From positions 3,888,501 through 3,952,500 of the forward strand of contig NZ_JACHMZ010000001.1 of assembly GCF_014205165.1 (NCBI RefSeq): 64,000 bases of DNA, in the 5' to 3' direction. Each line of letters starts with the position of its first letter. The stretch's first letter is position 1. Positions 60,288 to 64,000 of the stretch are shown here, piece by piece. The translations under genes and the position numbers were made by a program. The DNA is from Micromonospora carbonacea (lineage in GTDB: Bacteria > Actinomycetota > Actinomycetes > Mycobacteriales > Micromonosporaceae). Below the pieces are notes generated by a model, which was not told the DNA's origin, ran no database searches, and saw only the letters and a list, made by a program, of their open reading frames with translations.

Positions 60288-60724
60288 AGCCGCCGTACGG
60301 TGTCGAACACCTGCTGGTCGTGGGAGATCTCGATGACGTTGCCGTCGGGATCCTTCAGCGCGCAGATGTAGCCGACCGGCGGCGGCATCTGACGCGGCTC
60401 CCAGTGCAGGCAGCCCAGGTCGCGGGCCCGCGCGGCGATCTCGTCGACGTCCGAGCGCTGCGGCACCTCGATGCCGATGTGCGCGAACGGGTGGAGCAGG
60501 CCGAGCTGGCCGCCCTTGTCCTTGTTGAACGAGACGAGCACCAGCACGAACGGCGTCTCGACCTGCTTGTCGTTGGAGAGCCACACGCTCTCCCCGTCGG
60601 CGTCGGCGAACCGCTCCACCACCACGAGCGGGGTGAGGGTCGTGTAGAACTCGATCGCCTTGTCGAGGTCGCCGGTGGGCAGTGCCACGTGCGTCCATCG
60701 GGCTTGGGTCAGGCCGGTCCCCAT
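60275..60724 (-). CDS. Glyoxalase/VOC-superfamily protein
   Basis: The 149-residue product is a single VOC unit: THVALPTGDLDKAIEFYTTL, PFAHIGIEVPQRSDVDEIAA, and ALKDPDGNVIEISHD, with the metal-binding His and Glu positions retained. It may be an isomerase, a glyoxalase-like enzyme or a single-ring dioxygenase. ATG is chosen for GGAGGTACTC upstream. It forms a two-gene operon with the NTF2-like gene and lies divergent from the aldo/keto reductase. Confidence 0.82.
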   Translation of the reverse strand: MGTGLTQARWTHVALPTGDLDKAIEFYTTLTPLVVVERFADADGESVWLSNDKQVETPFVLVLVSFNKDKGGQLGLLHPFAHIGIEVPQRSDVDEIAARARDLGCLHWEPRQMPPPVGYICALKDPDGNVIEISHDQQVFDTVRRLWGN

Positions 60725-60909
60725 GAGTACCTCCACCGTGCCGGAATGTCCAGAACTACGCTTTCACCAGCCTATTCGTCCCCCGGCCGCGGCGGCGATG
60801 TGCCGGGGACACAAACCCGGTCGGGCCGATTCGACCCGGCGGGACAGTGCCGGGGGCCGGGCCGGCGTGCCAGCGTGGTCACACACACCAGCAGGAGGAC
60901 GGTCAGATC

Positions 60910-61935
60910 ATGCGCTACCGCAGGCTCGGCGGCACGGGCGTCGAGGTCAGCACGCTCTGCCTCGGCACGATGATGTTCGGCGCGTGGGGCAACACCGACG
61001 AGAAGGAGTGCCATCGGATCGTCGCCGAGGCGCTCGACGCCGGGATCAACCTGGTCGACACCGCCGACGTGTACGCGCACGGCGAGTCCGAGGAGATCGT
61101 CGGCCGGGCGCTGCGCGGGCGGCGCGACGACGTGGTGCTGGCCACCAAGTTCCACGAGCCGATGGGCGCCGACCGCAACCGGCGGGGCAACTCCCGGCGG
61201 TGGATCACGCAGGCGGTCGAGGACAGCCTGCGCCGGCTGGGCACCGACTGGATCGACGTCTACCAGGTGCACCGCCCCGACCCGCGCACCGACGTCGACG
61301 AGACCCTCGGCGCCCTGTCCGACCTGGTCCGGCAGGGCAAGGTACGCCTCGTCGGCACCTCCGCGTTCCCCGCCGAGCAGATCGTCGAGGCGCAGTGGGT
61401 CGCGCAGCAGCGCCAGCGGGAGCGCTTCACCACCGAGCAGCTCGCGTACTCGATCCTGGCCCGGGGCGCCGAGGCCGGCGTGCTGCCGACCTGCGAGCGG
61501 CACCGGCTCGGGGTGATGGTCTTCAGCCCGCTCAACGGCGGCTGGCTGACGGGCAAGTACCGCGCGGGCAGCGTGCCGGCGGACTCCCGCGCCGGGCGCA
61601 ACGGCGACCACTTCGACTTCCGCGACGCCGCCGCCCGCGACCGCAAGCTCGACCTGGTCGGCGAGCTGGACGCGCTGGCCCGGGAGAGCGGCCTGACGCT
61701 GATCGAACTGGCGCTGGGCTTCGTGCTCAGCCACCCGGCCGTGACCAGCGCCGTCATCGGCCCCCGCACCCTGGAGCAGCTGCGCAGCCAGCTCGGCGCG
61801 GGTCAGCTCGACGGGCTGCCGGCCGACGTGCTGGACCGCATCGACGCGCTGGTGCCGCCCGGCCACAACGTCAACCCGGCCGACGCCGGCTACCAGCCGC
61901 CGGCGCTGACCGACCCGGCCCTGCGGCGGCGCTGA
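60910..61935 (+). CDS. Aldo/keto reductase
   Basis: The 341-residue NADPH-dependent reductase begins MRYRRLGGTGVEVSTLCLGT and has the catalytic tetrad Asp and Tyr in VDTADVYAHGESE, Lys in LATKFHEPMG and His in YQVHRPDPRTD, with the cofactor region VFSPLNGGWLTGKY and late SAVIGPRTLEQL. It fits the YajO/Tas-like group of about 340 residues. GGAGGACGGTCAGATC precedes the ATG. Its relation to the aromatic genes on the left or the glycosidases on the right is unclear. Confidence 0.9.
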   Translation: MRYRRLGGTGVEVSTLCLGTMMFGAWGNTDEKECHRIVAEALDAGINLVDTADVYAHGESEEIVGRALRGRRDDVVLATKFHEPMGADRNRRGNSRRWITQAVEDSLRRLGTDWIDVYQVHRPDPRTDVDETLGALSDLVRQGKVRLVGTSAFPAEQIVEAQWVAQQRQRERFTTEQLAYSILARGAEAGVLPTCERHRLGVMVFSPLNGGWLTGKYRAGSVPADSRAGRNGDHFDFRDAAARDRKLDLVGELDALARESGLTLIELALGFVLSHPAVTSAVIGPRTLEQLRSQLGAGQLDGLPADVLDRIDALVPPGHNVNPADAGYQPPALTDPALRRR

Positions 61936-62040
61936 CGCCACGGGTGACAGAGCGGCACCGACCGGCCACGGGAAGACAGCGGTCAATTCGTCAAGTAGGG
62001 TGACGAACGGCATCGGCCCCGGCACGGACGGGACGTTCGG

Positions 62041-63567
62041 ATGACCCCTGCCCCCACTCCCCCGCGTCGCGCGCCGGGTTCCCTCGACGAGATCGAGGCG
62101 CTGACCGCCGTGCGTCCCAGCGCGCGGCAGGTGGCGTGGCAGTCGATGGAGCTCTACGCCTTCGTCCACTTCGGCATGAACACGATGACCGACCGCGAGT
62201 GGGGCCTCGGCGACGAGGACCCGGCCCTGTTCGATCCGGCCGAGCTCGACGTCGACCAGTGGATGACGGCGTTCGCGGCGGCGGAGATGACCGGCGTGAT
62301 CCTCACCGCCAAGCACCACGACGGCTTCTGCCTGTGGCCCTCGCGGGTCACGACGCGCTCCGTCGCCGCCTCGCCGTGGCGCGACGGGCGGGGCGACCTC
62401 GTGCGGCTCGTGGCGGATGCGGCGCGGCGGCACGGTCTGCGGTTCGGCGTCTACCTCTCGCCCTGGGACCGCGGCGAGGCCACGTACGGCTCGGGGAGGG
62501 CGTACGACGATTTCTTCGTCGCCCAGTTGGAGGAGTTGCTGTCGGGCTACGGCGAGGTCTTCTCCGTGTGGTTCGACGGCGCCAACGGAAACGGCCCCGA
62601 CGGCCCGCACCAGGACTACGACTGGGAGCGGTACTACGCCGTCGTCCGGCGGCGGCAACCCGGGGCGGTGATCTCGGTCTGCGGGCCGGACGTGCGGTGG
62701 TGCGGCAACGAGGCCGGGCACACCCGGGCGGACGAGTGGAGCGTCGTGCCCGCCGGGCTGCGCGATGCCGAGCGCATCGCCGAGGGCTCCCAGCACGTCG
62801 ACGACGGCGTCTTCTCCCGCCTCGTGCGCAGCGACGGGGAGGACCTGGGCAGCCGGGCGGCTCTCGCGGGCCGCCTCGACGATCTCGTGTGGTATCCGGC
62901 CGAGGTCAACACGTCCATCAGGCCGGGGTGGTTCCACCACCGGCGCGAGGACGACGCGGTCCGCTGCGCCGACGAGCTGTTCGCGCTGTGGCGCGCGGCC
63001 GTCGGCGGCAACGCCTGCCTGCTGCTCAACGTGCCGCCCGACTCCCGTGGCCTCGTGGCCGACCCCGACGTGGCGGCCCTGACGGGTCTGGGCGAGCGCA
63101 TCCGTGCGTTCCGGGGCGCGGTGCTGGCGGCCGACGTCGCGCTGTCCTCCGGGGCGGTGCGTCCGGCCGCCGGCGGGCCGGCGGGCGACCCGGCCGCGCT
63201 CGCGCGACTGGCGGCGGGCGCGGCGGCGGGCTGCGTGTGGCGACCGGCGGCGTCCGACGGGCTGCCGGCCGTCTCGGTCGTCCTGCCCGCCCCCACCGAG
63301 GTCGCCGCCGTGGTCGTCGGCGAGGACATCACGTACGGGCAGCGGCTGGAACGGATCGTCGTGACCGCCGTGGCCGACGGGCGCGAGGAGGTGCTGGCCG
63401 AGGCGGGTGCGGTCGGCTACCGGCGCATCCTGCGCTTCGCCCCGCGCGTCGTGAGCGAGGTGCGGGTGCGGATCGAGGCGTCCCGGGGCCTGCCGGCGAT
63501 CCGCACGGTCGCGGTGGTCGCGGCGGGCGGCGGGTGGCTGCCACGAGACCGAGGAGTCGCCGGATGA
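62041..63567 (+). CDS. GH29 alpha-L-fucosidase
   Basis: The 508-residue enzyme hydrolyses alpha-linked fucose. Family motifs are LYAFVHFGMNTMTDREWG, LTAKHHDGFCLWPS (91-102) and the nucleophile Asp179 in VFSVWFDGANGNG. A C-terminal beta-sandwich of about 150 residues follows the barrel. No signal peptide is visible, so it probably acts in the cytoplasm on imported oligosaccharides. The stop overlaps the GH42 start as ATGA, so the two glycosidases are co-produced. Confidence 0.92.
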   Translation: MTPAPTPPRRAPGSLDEIEALTAVRPSARQVAWQSMELYAFVHFGMNTMTDREWGLGDEDPALFDPAELDVDQWMTAFAAAEMTGVILTAKHHDGFCLWPSRVTTRSVAASPWRDGRGDLVRLVADAARRHGLRFGVYLSPWDRGEATYGSGRAYDDFFVAQLEELLSGYGEVFSVWFDGANGNGPDGPHQDYDWERYYAVVRRRQPGAVISVCGPDVRWCGNEAGHTRADEWSVVPAGLRDAERIAEGSQHVDDGVFSRLVRSDGEDLGSRAALAGRLDDLVWYPAEVNTSIRPGWFHHRREDDAVRCADELFALWRAAVGGNACLLLNVPPDSRGLVADPDVAALTGLGERIRAFRGAVLAADVALSSGAVRPAAGGPAGDPAALARLAAGAAAGCVWRPAASDGLPAVSVVLPAPTEVAAVVVGEDITYGQRLERIVVTAVADGREEVLAEAGAVGYRRILRFAPRVVSEVRVRIEASRGLPAIRTVAVVAAGGGWLPRDRGVAG

Positions 63568-64000
63568 GCTGGTCGCACGTCGACGACGCCTGGCCCACGA
63601 GGGGCCTGAGCTACGGGGCCGACTACAACCCCGAGCAGTGGGACAGGGCGACCTGGGCCGAGGACGTGCGGCTGATGACGCGGGCCGGCGTCAACCTCGT
63701 CTCGCTCGGCATCTTCTCGTGGGGGCTGGTCGAGGTCGCGGACGGGGAGTTCGACTGGGGCTGGCTGGACGAGGTCGTCGACCTCCTGGCCGAGGGCGGC
63801 ATCGCCATCGACCTCGCCACGCCGACCGCCGCGCCCCCGGGCTGGTTGCTGGCGGCGCACCCCGAGATCCGCCCCGTCGACCACGACATGCGGCCGCACT
63901 GGCCCGGCGCCCGCCTCGGTTGGTGCCCGAGCAGCCCGGTGTTCCGGGAGTACGCGCTGCGCGTCGTCCGCGCCCTCGCCGACCGCTACGGGCACCGGGA
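63564..64000 (+). CDS. GH42 beta-galactosidase (N-terminal part, cut by window edge)
   Basis: The first 145 codons of a GH42 beta-galactosidase are visible: MSWSHVDDAWPTRGLSYGAD then YNPEQW, the family's opening, followed by EDVRLMTRAGVNLVSLGIFS, GEFDWGWLDEVVDLLAEGGI, IDLATPTAAPPGWLLAAHPE and LGWCPSSPVFREYALRVVRA. The catalytic acid/base would lie just beyond the edge. It overlaps the fucosidase stop by 4 bases. Together they could trim fucosylated, galactosylated side chains such as those of plant xyloglucan. Confidence 0.9.
   Translation, partial: MSWSHVDDAWPTRGLSYGADYNPEQWDRATWAEDVRLMTRAGVNLVSLGIFSWGLVEVADGEFDWGWLDEVVDLLAEGGIAIDLATPTAAPPGWLLAAHPEIRPVDHDMRPHWPGARLGWCPSSPVFREYALRVVRALADRYGHR

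Overview
The window is very GC-rich, densely packed chromosomal DNA. Gene content points to a filamentous actinomycete of the Micromonosporaceae (Micromonospora-like): a urease operon without ureE in sight, secreted carbohydrate-active enzymes with CBM2 or ricin-type modules, YbaB/EspC-type secretion genes, many GTG starts, and NACHT/CHAT/Hanks-kinase signalling clusters. The genus is inferred, not proven. No rRNA, tRNA or CRISPR was found.

Layout. (1) 1-3518, minus strand: urease genes ureA-ureB-ureC-ureF-ureG, coupled by start/stop overlaps, with ureG running off the left edge. (2) 3945-9363: a membrane protein with a phospholipase-D-like region; a large secreted GH30 galactanase-like enzyme whose reading frame breaks near 5905-5950; and a divergent LacI-type regulator separated from it by a perfect 26-bp palindrome. 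(3) 9453-13027: a type VII secretion/polymorphic-toxin locus (YbaB-like protein, EspC-like protein, toxin with a CdiA-type nuclease tip, immunity gene), followed by a lower-GC junk zone carrying a 5' stump of a second immunity gene. (4) 13028-16137: an anchored extracellular protein, an NTF2-like protein and a CBM2 pectinesterase.

(5) 16339-29484, minus strand: a five-gene operon for a degenerate SrfC-like GTPase, an SrfB-like Hsp70, a 468-residue protein of SrfA-like size, a secreted and membrane-tethered VWA protein and a large tubulin-like protein. A LuxR-type two-component pair lies immediately upstream. (6) 29680-45449: a divergent ten-gene plus-strand array, mostly translationally coupled: CHAT-type TPR scaffold, membrane Hanks kinase, coiled-coil protein, ClpB-like AAA+ protein, radical SAM enzyme, zinc-ribbon/FHA protein, PP2C phosphatase, two CHAT proteases and an alpha/beta hydrolase, with an antisense NACHT NTPase set between the phosphatase and the first CHAT gene. 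Regions 5 and 6 together are the strongest candidate for an under-described system: a phospho-regulated, NTP-dependent signalling or conflict island combining a cytoskeletal-type GTPase, a chaperone and proteases.

(7) 45534-60724: an aromatic-compound catabolic region. A Rieske dioxygenase (alpha and beta), a Dabb protein and an extradiol dioxygenase form one operon. A second operon encodes a ferredoxin, a flavoprotein reductase, a FAH-family hydrolase, an amidohydrolase, an HpcH-type aldolase, a cupin and a PfkB kinase. Around them are an acetamidase/formamidase, an M20-like protein that has lost its metal ligands, two closely similar convergent IclR regulators, and a small glyoxalase/NTF2 operon. 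(8) 60910-64000: an aldo/keto reductase, then a GH29 alpha-L-fucosidase coupled to a GH42 beta-galactosidase cut by the right edge.
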